Source: Bifidobacterium breve (lineage in GTDB: Bacteria; Actinomycetota; Actinomycetes; Mycobacteriales; Mycobacteriaceae). Taken from it: a stretch of DNA of 6,518 bases. Location of the stretch: the NCBI GenBank assembly GCA_943331415.1, contig CALQLM010000073.1:1-6518 (forward strand), written 5' to 3'. The position numbers and the translations under genes are program-made. The notes beneath the pieces were generated by a model. That model was given only the letters and a program-made list of their open reading frames with translations, was not told where the DNA came from and searched no databases. Positions 1 through 6,006 of the stretch are shown here, piece after piece; within the stretch, counting starts at the first letter, position 1, and each line of letters begins with the position of its first letter.

Positions 1-1829
1 ACATGCCGACAACCACCTTCGCCGACGTGGCCGGCGCCGATGAGGCAGTCGAAGAGCTCTACGAGATCAAGGACTTCCTGCAGAATCCGGCCCGCTACCA
101 GGCCTTGGGGGCCAAGATCCCCAAAGGCGTGCTGCTGTACGGTCCGCCGGGAACCGGCAAGACACTGTTGGCGCGCGCAGTTGCCGGAGAAGCCGGGGTG
201 CCCTTCTTCACCATCAGCGGCTCGGACTTTGTCGAGATGTTCGTCGGTGTCGGCGCTTCCCGTGTTCGCGATCTCTTCGAGCAGGCCAAGCAGAACTCGC
301 CGTCGATCATCTTCGTCGACGAGATCGACGCGGTCGGTCGCCAGCGCGGCGCCGGACTCGGTGGCGGGCATGACGAGCGGGAGCAGACGCTCAACCAGTT
401 GCTCGTCGAGATGGACGGCTTCGGCGAGCGTCAGGGCGTGATCCTCATCGCGGCCACCAACCGACCCGACATCCTCGATCCGGCGCTGCTGCGGCCAGGC
501 CGATTCGATCGGCAGATCCCGGTGTCCTCACCGGATCTCGCCGGCCGTAAGGCGGTGCTGCGGGTGCATTCACAGGGCAAGCCGCTGGCACCGGGTGCGG
601 ACCTCGACGGTCTGGCCAAGCGCACCGTCGGTATGTCCGGCGCGGATCTGGCCAATGTGATCAATGAGGCTGCGCTGCTCACGGCCCGAGAGAACGGGAC
701 CGTGATTACCGGGGCTGCACTCGAGGAAGCCGTCGACCGGGTGATCGGTGGCCCGCGCCGCAAGGGCCGGATCATCAGCGAGACAGAGAAGAAGATCACC
801 GCCTACCACGAGGGCGGCCACACCCTGGCGGCGTGGGCGATGACCGACATCGAGCCGATCTACAAGGTGACCATCCTGGCCCGCGGGCGAACCGGAGGTC
901 ACGCGGTGAGTGTGCCCGAGGATGACAAGGGCCTGATGACCCGCTCGGAGATGATCGCCCGACTGGTGTTCGCGATGGGTGGGCGCGCCGCTGAGGAATT
1001 GGTGTTTCGGGAGCCGACCACCGGTGCGGTCTCCGATATCGAGCAGGCCACCAAGATCGCCCGCGCGATGGTGACCGAATATGGCATGAGCTCCAAGCTG
1101 GGCGCGGTCCGCTACGGCACCGAGCACGGCGACCCCTTCCTGGGTCGCACCATGGGAACTCAGGCCGACTACAGCCATGAGGTCGCTCGCGATATCGACG
1201 ATGAGGTCCGCAAGCTCATTGAGGCCGCGCACGATGAGGCTTGGGCGATCCTGACCGAACACCGCGACGTCCTCGACGTGCTAGCGGCCGAACTTCTTGA
1301 GAAGGAGACCCTGCACCGCGCCGAACTGGAGGTCATCTTCGCCGGTATCCAGAAGCGTCCGCGACTGACGGTGTTCGATGATTTCGGCGGACGTATCCCC
1401 TCAGACAAACCTCCGATCAAGACACCGGGCGAGCTCGCTATCGAACGTGGTGAGCCGTGGCCGCAGCCGATACCGGAACCGGCGTTCAAAAAGGCTATTG
1501 CAGCGGCCAGTGCTGCTCATGCCCAGCAGGGCAACGACACCAATGGCAACGGATCAAACCCGACCGGTCGGCACCACGTACAAAACGGTCCTACCCAACC
1601 CAACTACGGCGCGCCGTCGGGCTGGCAGGCACCGGGTTGGCCGCCACCGCAGCAGCAGCAGCAGGGTTACTGGTATCCGCCACCGCCGCCTGGCTGGGCG
1701 CCGCCGCAGCAGCAGGGTCAGCCCCATCCGCATTACCAACCTCATCCCGCACCGACTCATACCGGGTCGGGTTCCGCCCCCCAGGATGAGTCTGCTCAGG
1801 ATTCCACCTCACGGCCTAAGGCTGACTAA
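1..1829 (+). CDS. ftsH: ATP-dependent zinc metalloprotease FtsH (5' end missing)
   Basis: FtsH is a membrane-anchored hexameric AAA+ protease that unfolds and degrades unneeded or misfolded membrane and cytosolic proteins. The gene enters the window already open. The ATG at base 3 is an internal Met (expected context Lys-Asp-Met-Pro), so roughly 150 N-terminal residues with the membrane helices are missing. Counting from that Met: Walker A GPPGTGKT at 47-54, pore loop Phe-Val-Gly at 80-82, Walker B IIFVDEID at 102-109, second region of homology with its Arg fingers at about 151-170, zinc site HEGGH at 269-273, and the probable third zinc ligand Asp345 in VSDIEQAT. All key residues are intact. 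After about residue 500 the tail turns into Asn/Gly-, Gln/Pro- and aromatic-rich low complexity, including five Gln and a Tyr-Trp-Tyr-Pro5 stretch. It lies 14 bases before folE and is probably co-transcribed with it. Identity is very secure; only the upstream start cannot be seen. Confidence 0.97.
   Translation, partial: MPTTTFADVAGADEAVEELYEIKDFLQNPARYQALGAKIPKGVLLYGPPGTGKTLLARAVAGEAGVPFFTISGSDFVEMFVGVGASRVRDLFEQAKQNSPSIIFVDEIDAVGRQRGAGLGGGHDEREQTLNQLLVEMDGFGERQGVILIAATNRPDILDPALLRPGRFDRQIPVSSPDLAGRKAVLRVHSQGKPLAPGADLDGLAKRTVGMSGADLANVINEAALLTARENGTVITGAALEEAVDRVIGGPRRKGRIISETEKKITAYHEGGHTLAAWAMTDIEPIYKVTILARGRTGGHAVSVPEDDKGLMTRSEMIARLVFAMGGRAAEELVFREPTTGAVSDIEQATKIARAMVTEYGMSSKLGAVRYGTEHGDPFLGRTMGTQADYSHEVARDIDDEVRKLIEAAHDEAWAILTEHRDVLDVLAAELLEKETLHRAELEVIFAGIQKRPRLTVFDDFGGRIPSDKPPIKTPGELAIERGEPWPQPIPEPAFKKAIAAASAAHAQQGNDTNGNGSNPTGRHHVQNGPTQPNYGAPSGWQAPGWPPPQQQQQGYWYPPPPPGWAPPQQQGQPHPHYQPHPAPTHTGSGSAPQDESAQDSTSRPKAD
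1650..1664 (+). repeat. (CAG)5 tract in the ftsH tail
   Basis: Five perfect CAG codons in the ftsH frame encode five Gln. They sit in a low-complexity tail that also carries a second three-Gln run and Pro5. The tract is short and in frame, so a length change by whole units would not break the gene. It is a likely site of length variation between strains, but this is inferred from repeat type only. Confidence 0.6.
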
Positions 1830-1843
1830 CGGACGGAGTTCCC

Positions 1844-2446
1844 ATGCCGAAGCGCGACTCGATCACGCTCGACATCCCTGAGTTCGACCAGCCCCGAGCG
1901 GAGGCTGCGGTTCGCGAACTGTTGCTGGCTGTTGGTGAAGATCCTGATCGGCAAGGGTTGAAGGACACTCCGGCCCGAGTCGCCCGGGCCTACCGGGAGA
2001 TGTTCGCCGGGCTGTACACCGACCCGGATACAGTGCTGGACACCACATTCGACGAAGAACACGACGAGCTGGTGCTGGTCACGAAAATCCCGCTCTACTC
2101 CACGTGCGAGCATCATTTGGTGGCCTTTCATGGAATGGCACACGTCGGATACATCCCCGGCCGAGACGGTCGGGTGACCGGACTGTCGAAGCTGGCCCGG
2201 GTGGTCGATCTGTACGCCAAACGTCCCCAGGTTCAGGAGCGTCTGACCGCCCAGATCGCCGACGCCGTGGTCCGCAAACTCAAGCCGCGCGGCGTCATCG
2301 TCGTCATCGAAGCCGAGCATCTGTGCATGGCGATGCGGGGCGTCCGCAAAGCGGGTTCGGTCACTATGACATCGGCGGTGCGTGGACAGTTCAAGACTGA
2401 CGACGCATCGCGATCCGAGGCGCTGGGCCTGATCCTTCGCAAGTGA
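1844..2446 (+). CDS. folE: GTP cyclohydrolase I (FolE)
   Basis: FolE is the cytosolic first enzyme of folate synthesis. It converts GTP to 7,8-dihydroneopterin triphosphate and formate, and acts as a zinc-dependent homodecamer in this family. The 200-residue product has the usual length. It carries the early [10 protein letters not shown] motif (38-47), the zinc ligands Cys88 and His91 in STCEHH, catalytic His90, the GLSKLAR segment (113-119), and EAEHLCM with His159 and the third zinc ligand Cys161. By comparison with the E. coli enzyme no catalytic residue is missing, so it is the classical zinc type (FolE1) and not the FolE2/type IB family. The ATG is chosen because GGACGGAG (1831-1838) sits five bases upstream and the start lies 14 bases after the ftsH stop. 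Its last bases overlap the folP start (GTGA), implying coupled translation. Confidence 0.97.
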   Translation: MPKRDSITLDIPEFDQPRAEAAVRELLLAVGEDPDRQGLKDTPARVARAYREMFAGLYTDPDTVLDTTFDEEHDELVLVTKIPLYSTCEHHLVAFHGMAHVGYIPGRDGRVTGLSKLARVVDLYAKRPQVQERLTAQIADAVVRKLKPRGVIVVIEAEHLCMAMRGVRKAGSVTMTSAVRGQFKTDDASRSEALGLILRK

Positions 2447-3282
2447 GGCCTTCCCGGGTGCAGGTGATGGGGGTCGTCAATGTCACCGATGACTCTTTTT
2501 CAGACGGCGGACGGTACCTCGACCCCACCCGGGCCGTTGAACATGCGCTGGCTCTGGCCGCGGATGGGGCGAACATCATCGATGTCGGGGGCGAGTCCAC
2601 CCGGCCCGGTGCCGTTCGTATCGATGCCGCGGTCGAGATCGCACGGATTCTCCCGGTCGTGAAAGAAATAGCTGCACAGGGAATTACGGTCAGCATCGAT
2701 ACCATGCACGCAGCAGTGGCACGGGCCGCACTGGAGAACGGGGCCAGCATCGTCAACGATGTCAGCGGAGGCCGTGCTGATCCCGACATGGCGCCTCTTG
2801 TCGCCGAGGCCGCCGTTCCGTGGGTGCTGATGCATTGGCGTTCGGTGCAGCACGATCAACCGCACGCGGTACCCGGCTACCGTGATGTGGTGGCTGAGGT
2901 CCGTGATGAACTGCTCGCCGGTGTCGATGCCGCGGTAGCCGCAGGTATCGACTGCGACAAAGTGATCATCGACCCGGGTCTGGGTTTCGCCAAGACCGCG
3001 CAACACAATTGGGCGTTATTGCGTGCGCTGCCGGAGTTGGTCGCGACCGGTATTCCGGTGCTCGTCGGAGCATCACGCAAGCGCTTCCTTGGAACTCTCC
3101 TGGCCGGCGCGGACGGTACGCCACGACCGCCGGACGGGCGTGAGACCGCCACCGCGGTGATCTCGGCGCTGGCGGGAATGCATGGAGCCTGGGGAGTCCG
3201 GGTTCACGATGTGCGCGCCAGTGTCGATGCTTTGAGAGTGGTTGACGCCTGGCAGAACGATCTCGAGGGGACCCATGACTGA
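2443..3282 (+). CDS. folP: Dihydropteroate synthase (FolP1)
   Basis: FolP condenses 6-hydroxymethyl-7,8-dihydropterin pyrophosphate with p-aminobenzoate to give dihydropteroate. It is the target of sulfonamides and dapsone. The 279 residues form a TIM barrel nearly identical in length to M. tuberculosis FolP1. Visible sites: pyrophosphate/Mg loop with Asn13 and Asp21 ([15 protein letters not shown]), loop 2 ESTRPGA at 51-57, SIDT with Asp86, Asn105 in [16 protein letters not shown] with Asp177, GASRKRFLG with Lys213, and RVHDV with Arg253. Thr53 and Pro55, the residues changed in dapsone-resistant M. leprae, are in the susceptible state. The GTG start overlaps the folE stop as GTGA and has no clear Shine-Dalgarno, so re-initiation after folE is likely. 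An alternative start is ATG 2467, but that would drop eight residues that align with M. tuberculosis. It is the true synthase and not the divergent FolP2 paralogue, judged by context and intact motifs. Confidence 0.97.
   Translation: MRPSRVQVMGVVNVTDDSFSDGGRYLDPTRAVEHALALAADGANIIDVGGESTRPGAVRIDAAVEIARILPVVKEIAAQGITVSIDTMHAAVARAALENGASIVNDVSGGRADPDMAPLVAEAAVPWVLMHWRSVQHDQPHAVPGYRDVVAEVRDELLAGVDAAVAAGIDCDKVIIDPGLGFAKTAQHNWALLRALPELVATGIPVLVGASRKRFLGTLLAGADGTPRPPDGRETATAVISALAGMHGAWGVRVHDVRASVDALRVVDAWQNDLEGTHD
3265..3270 (+). promoter_or_regulatory. Ribosome binding site deciding the folB start
   Basis: GAGGGG inside the 3' end of folP lies four bases before ATG 3275. It favours that ATG over an in-frame TTG at 3242, which would add 11 residues with no family counterpart. 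Confidence 0.75.
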
Positions 3283-3676
3283 TCGTATTGAGTTGCGCGG
3301 CCTGATAGTTCGTGGAAACCATGGTGTTTTCGACCACGAGCGCCGTGACGGCCAGGATTTCATCGTGGATATCACCGTCTGGATCGACCTCGCCAACGCT
3401 GCCGCCAGCGACGACCTCGACGACACCTTCGACTACGGTGTGCTGGCCCAGCGGGCGGCCGAGATCATCGGCGGCCCGGCACGCAACCTGATCGAGACTG
3501 TTGCCGCCGAGATCGCCGACGATGTGATGGTCGATCAGCGGGTCCATGCCGTCGAGGTTGTGGTTCATAAACCCCAGGCCCCGATTCCGTTGACGTTCGC
3601 CGACGTGGCCGTGGTCGCTCGCCGTTCACGCCGAGGCGGGCGCGGCCCAACCCCACCCGCCGGGGGTGCTGGGTGA
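3275..3676 (+). CDS. folB: Dihydroneopterin aldolase (FolB)
   Basis: FolB cleaves 7,8-dihydroneopterin to 6-hydroxymethyl-7,8-dihydropterin and glycolaldehyde; many homologues also epimerise the substrate. It acts as a cytosolic octamer in this family. The product is 133 residues, the same length as M. tuberculosis FolB. Active-site positions match the S. aureus enzyme: HGVFDHE with Glu22, Tyr54 in FDY, Glu74 in LIETVA, and Lys99 in VHKPQAP. The last 18 or so residues (Arg/Gly, then Pro/Gly/Ala) form a low-complexity tail beyond the conserved fold, also present in M. tuberculosis. The start overlaps folP by 8 bases and is preceded by a good ribosome site. FolB product is the direct substrate of FolK, encoded next. 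Confidence 0.95.
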   Translation: MTDRIELRGLIVRGNHGVFDHERRDGQDFIVDITVWIDLANAAASDDLDDTFDYGVLAQRAAEIIGGPARNLIETVAAEIADDVMVDQRVHAVEVVVHKPQAPIPLTFADVAVVARRSRRGGRGPTPPAGGAG

Positions 3677-3701
3677 GGCGGCTCGGCGCGGACGGCGCGA
3701 G

Positions 3702-4244
3702 ATGAGTCGCGTCGTGTTGTCGATCGGATCCAACCTCGGCGACCGTCTGGCACGACTGCAGGCCGCTGTCGACGGGTTGGGGGACTCGGTGAGGTCGGTA
3801 TCGCCGGTATACGAGACGGACGCCTGGGGCGGTGTTTCACAGGGCCCGTTTCTCAATGCCGTGGTCATCGCCGACGACGATGGTGTCGACGCGTACGGCT
3901 GGTTACGGCGCGCCCAGGCACTCGAAATCGACAACGAGAGGATTCGGACCCAGAAATGGGGCCCGCGGACCCTCGATGTCGACTTGGTCTGCTGCTTTGA
4001 CGGAAACCAATCGGAAAGCGAGGTCGTCAGCGACGACCCCGAACTCACGCTGCCGCACCCGTTCGCGCATGAGCGGGCCTTCGTGTTGCTGCCCTGGCTC
4101 GCCGTCGATCCGGGCGCCGAACTGACCGTGGCGGGACAACGCCGACCGGTGCGGGAGTTGTTGGACCCGCTGGAGTCGGCCGAGCGCGACGGCGTGCGGC
4201 CGACTGCATTGACGTTGATGCTCAGTCCGGAGTCGCGACTCTGA
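3702..4244 (+). CDS. folK: 6-hydroxymethyl-7,8-dihydropterin pyrophosphokinase (FolK)
   Basis: FolK transfers pyrophosphate from ATP to the 6-hydroxymethyl-dihydropterin made by FolB, giving the FolP substrate. From ATG 3702 it has 180 residues. It begins with the family-typical SRVVLSIGSNLGDR and contains the substrate-side ETDAWGG-x-SQGPFLNAV region (38-54). It also has the signature KWGPRTLDVDL at 85-95, with Arg82, Arg89 and the Mg-binding Asp92 and Asp94, and LPHP at 117-120. A GTG at 3666 in the same frame would add 12 residues (Arg/Gly/Ala-rich) and overlap folB by 11 bases. I prefer the ATG because the conserved fold begins right there, though neither start has a strong Shine-Dalgarno. 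The bases between 3677 and 3701 carry two copies of CGGCGCG. Its stop overlaps the next ATG by one base. Confidence 0.95.
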   Translation: MSRVVLSIGSNLGDRLARLQAAVDGLGDSVRSVSPVYETDAWGGVSQGPFLNAVVIADDDGVDAYGWLRRAQALEIDNERIRTQKWGPRTLDVDLVCCFDGNQSESEVVSDDPELTLPHPFAHERAFVLLPWLAVDPGAELTVAGQRRPVRELLDPLESAERDGVRPTALTLMLSPESRL

Positions 4245-4720
4245 TGGGACTGACTCGGTATCGCGATCTGATCGCGGCGGCGGCGGCCACCGCGGTGTTC
4301 GGTTATCTGGTGGTCCATACGCTCTATCGGTACTTCCCGCCGATCACGTTATGGACTGGTCTGTCGTTGTTGGCGGTCGCCGCCGGTGAGGCGGTGTGGG
4401 CGGTGTCGGTACGTGGGCGGATCCGCGACGGCCGCATCGGCGTCGGCGCTGGACGGCTGCATCCGCTCGCAGTCGCACGCACCGTGGCGATTGCCAAGGC
4501 GTCGGCGTGGGTGGGTGCGGTGATGCTCGGCTGGTGGACAGGGGTGTTGGCCCACGTTCTGCCCCGGCGTTCGGAACTGAGAATGGCCGCGGCCGACGCC
4601 CCCGGTGCTGGCGTCGCCGCGCTCAGTGCACTCGCCCTCGTCATCGCCGCGCTCTGGTTGCAGCACTGCTGTAAATCTCCCAGTGAGACGACCGGGATTG
4701 AGGACACGGTCGGGGATTAG
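4244..4720 (+). CDS. DUF3180 family four-helix membrane protein
   Basis: Function unknown. This 158-residue protein resembles M. tuberculosis Rv3605c and the DUF3180 family, which in mycobacteria follows folK. Four hydrophobic segments are visible at about 8-28, 34-55, 80-105 and 120-140. An Arg-rich loop (58-71) follows helix 2 and leads into the well-conserved stretch LHPLAVARTVAIAKASAW (72-89). The short hydrophilic C-terminal tail starts with His-Cys-Cys-Lys. Start choice: ATG 4244 overlaps the folK stop as TGATG, with GGAG at 4229-4232 about 11 bases upstream, so translation is probably coupled to folK. The steady position after folate genes suggests a linked role, for example in the membrane or transport, but no catalytic or transporter motif is visible and this is only context. 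Family assignment rests on memory of the locus and overall pattern. Confidence 0.88.
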   Translation: MGLTRYRDLIAAAAATAVFGYLVVHTLYRYFPPITLWTGLSLLAVAAGEAVWAVSVRGRIRDGRIGVGAGRLHPLAVARTVAIAKASAWVGAVMLGWWTGVLAHVLPRRSELRMAAADAPGAGVAALSALALVIAALWLQHCCKSPSETTGIEDTVGD

Positions 4721-4740
4721 GCCGGCACGGAATAGCGAAT

Positions 4741-4760
4741 CGCCGCAGCTTGTCGCGGCG
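4741..4760 (+). repeat. GC-only inverted repeat before the leaderless promoter
   Basis: CGCCGC (4741-4746) and GCGGCG (4755-4760) are perfect 6-bp arms around an 8-base spacer. The element sits between the DUF3180 stop and the -10 element at 4781. It could be a terminator-like hairpin for the folate operon (there is no T-tract, which is not unusual in mycobacteria). It could also be a protein-binding site just upstream of the promoter. It could arise by chance in GC-rich DNA. Confidence 0.4.
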
Positions 4761-4780
4761 GGCAAGCACTTTCGACGCGG

Positions 4781-4792
4781 TACAGTCTGCCC
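4781..4792 (+). promoter_or_regulatory. Leaderless promoter (-10 TACAGT) for the DUF6779 gene
   Basis: TACAGT at 4781-4786 fits the mycobacterial housekeeping -10 consensus TANNNT. It lies exactly at -12 to -7 if transcription begins at the A of ATG 4793. No Shine-Dalgarno precedes that ATG, as expected for a leaderless mRNA. No good -35 hexamer is visible, which is common for mycobacterial promoters. It makes the following gene a separate transcription unit from the folate operon. Confidence 0.7.
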
Positions 4793-5917
4793 ATGACCGT
4801 TCCGTCCGGCGGCGCCAGAAGTAGGCGCAGCGGCCGCAGGCCCGGTTGGCTGCTCGTGACGGCGTTGCTCGTGCTGGCCATCCTGGCGAGTTCGACATTG
4901 GTCTTCACCAACCGGGTTGATTTGCTGCGGTTGGCGGTGATTCTCTCGTTATGGGCAGCCGTGGTCGCGGCCTTCGTGTCGGTGAGCTACCGCCGCCAGA
5001 GTGAGCTCGATCAGGCTCGGGCGCGCGATATGAAGTTTGTTTACGACCTCCAACTGGATCGGGAGGTGTCTGCGCGCCGCGAATACGAACTCGCCGTGGA
5101 GGCTCACCTTCGTCGGCAACTGGCCCGAGAACTGCGGGCACAGGCAGCCGACGAGATGAGTGCACTCCGGTCCGAACTCGCGGCCTTGCGGTCCAATCTT
5201 GAGGCGATGCTCGGAGCCGATCTCGGTGAGCAACCGGCACTGGGGTCTGAGCGGGTGGTCATGGCGATGCCGGCGCCTCCCGGACGAGTGGAAAGCAGTC
5301 GAGTCACGGTGGCCGTGGAGGACGACACCATGGTGGCGGAGGAGACCGACACCGCCGCACTCGAGAGTCCGATCATCGACGTTCCTGAGGAACCGCTGGC
5401 AGCACCACCTGCGCCGGCTCAAGTGCCCCACCCGCTGGATTATCGAGGTTCGCATCGTCGGTCGGCCGGCAATTTCGCCGCTGAATCGGCGTTCGCGGGT
5501 CCGCCTGCACCGGCCGAGCCTTCGGTCGTTGAGGATGTCCTTCCCCCACCCCCGCCGCCCTCACCCCCGCCGCCCCCGCCACCCCCGCAGCCCGAAGCGC
5601 CGTGGCGTCCGCCGGAGGTTCGTCGTGGCCGGCATTGGTCGGCGGACGAAGGCAAGGCCTCGCAACGCTCCGACACCGCCCCCGGGGCCGCGCCAGGTCG
5701 GCACTGGGTCCCCGGTGATCAGCACGTGGCTGCAAATCCGGCGGCACAGCAACGCCCTGCCGAGGATCTGCCCGCCCCGGAGAGCACCACCGGACAACTC
5801 GCGCCTGAGGAGTCGGAGGGCCAGCACACGGGTGGCTTCTCGGTCGCTGATCTGATGTCGCGGTTGCAGGTCGATGGTCCGGTCGGCGGCGGCGGGCGTC
5901 GCCGCCGCGAGGACTGA
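4793..5917 (+). CDS. DUF6779-like membrane protein with coiled coil and Pro-rich tail
   Basis: Function unknown; equivalent to M. tuberculosis Rv3604c by position and composition, and probably the DUF6779 family (from memory). The 374-residue product begins with an Arg-rich cytosolic segment (1-17), then two hydrophobic helices at about 19-38 and 44-65 joined by a very short loop. The positive charges imply that both ends face the cytoplasm. Residues 68-142 are strongly charged and helical (coiled coil likely), starting Tyr-Arg-Arg-Gln. The remainder is disordered: an acidic patch (about 176-200), a Pro run with one Ser (251-265), two GRHW motifs (279-282 and 302-305), a C-terminal amphipathic FSVADLMSRLQ (349-359), then Gly4-Arg4-Glu-Asp. 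This looks like a membrane-tethered scaffold or adaptor rather than an enzyme. ATG 4793 is chosen because it sits precisely downstream of a leaderless -10 element. Eight consecutive Pro codons would be expected to need EF-P. Confidence 0.85.
   Translation: MTVPSGGARSRRSGRRPGWLLVTALLVLAILASSTLVFTNRVDLLRLAVILSLWAAVVAAFVSVSYRRQSELDQARARDMKFVYDLQLDREVSARREYELAVEAHLRRQLARELRAQAADEMSALRSELAALRSNLEAMLGADLGEQPALGSERVVMAMPAPPGRVESSRVTVAVEDDTMVAEETDTAALESPIIDVPEEPLAAPPAPAQVPHPLDYRGSHRRSAGNFAAESAFAGPPAPAEPSVVEDVLPPPPPPSPPPPPPPPQPEAPWRPPEVRRGRHWSADEGKASQRSDTAPGAAPGRHWVPGDQHVAANPAAQQRPAEDLPAPESTTGQLAPEESEGQHTGGFSVADLMSRLQVDGPVGGGGRRRRED
5543..5587 (+). repeat. Polyproline tract (Pro6-Ser-Pro8)
   Basis: Fifteen codons, nearly all CCC/CCG/CCA, encode Pro6-Ser-Pro8 at residues 251-265 of the DUF6779-like protein. 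The near-monotonous C/G strand bias opens long shadow frames on the other strand and makes the tract prone to length change. As protein it is a likely polyproline-II spacer or docking site. Confidence 0.8.
5886..5908 (+). repeat. Perfect 9-bp inverted repeat at the end of the DUF6779-like gene
   Basis: Arms GCGGCGGCG (5886-5894) and CGCCGCCGC (5900-5908) surround a 5-base loop and are encoded by the terminal Gly4-Arg4 codons, six bases before the stop codon. A TTTT run follows only at 5932-5935, too far for a classical intrinsic terminator. It may be a terminator-like or attenuating hairpin, an upstream element of the next promoter, or a by-product of Gly/Arg codons in GC-rich DNA. Confidence 0.5.
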
Positions 5918-5926
5918 GCGGGCCAC

Positions 5927-5940
5927 TAGACTTTTCCCGA
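5927..5940 (+). promoter_or_regulatory. Probable promoter (-10 TAGACT) for the DUF2520 gene
   Basis: TAGACT at 5927-5932 matches the TANNNT -10 consensus and is followed by a T/C-rich stretch. The predicted start near 5939-5940 would give a 5' leader of about 67 bases before GTG 6007. No clear -35 is present. It lies 10 bases after the DUF6779 stop, in the only AT-containing part of this gap. Confidence 0.5.
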
Positions 5941-5992
5941 CCGTTCGGTGTCCGGAGGATTGGAACTCCGAACGCACATTTCTTCGACGTCA

Positions 5993-5998
5993 GCGAGG
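5993..5998 (+). promoter_or_regulatory. Ribosome binding site deciding the GTG 6007 start
   Basis: GCGAGG lies eight bases before GTG 6007. In this frame there is no ATG, GTG or TTG between the stop at 5848-5850 and 6007, so GTG 6007 is the first usable start. Confidence 0.6.
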
Positions 5999-6006
5999 TC
6001 GTCCAA

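Noticed and set aside
570..1262. 230-codon minus-strand open frame inside ftsH
   Set aside because: It lies wholly opposite conserved FtsH coding sequence, with no promoter, ribosome site or family resemblance. It is a GC-rich shadow frame.
3242..3274. TTG 3242 as an upstream start for folB
   Set aside because: It adds 11 residues not seen in the family, whereas ATG 3275 has GAGGGG four bases upstream and gives the usual 133-residue length.
3626..4318. 230-codon minus-strand open frame opposite folK
   Set aside because: Antisense to a recognised enzyme and Ser/Arg/Pro-rich, with no motif. A typical shadow frame.
5160..5855. 231-codon + strand frame within the DUF6779 gene
   Set aside because: Arg/Pro-rich translation from a shifted frame of the Pro-rich tail. 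No start context and no domain.
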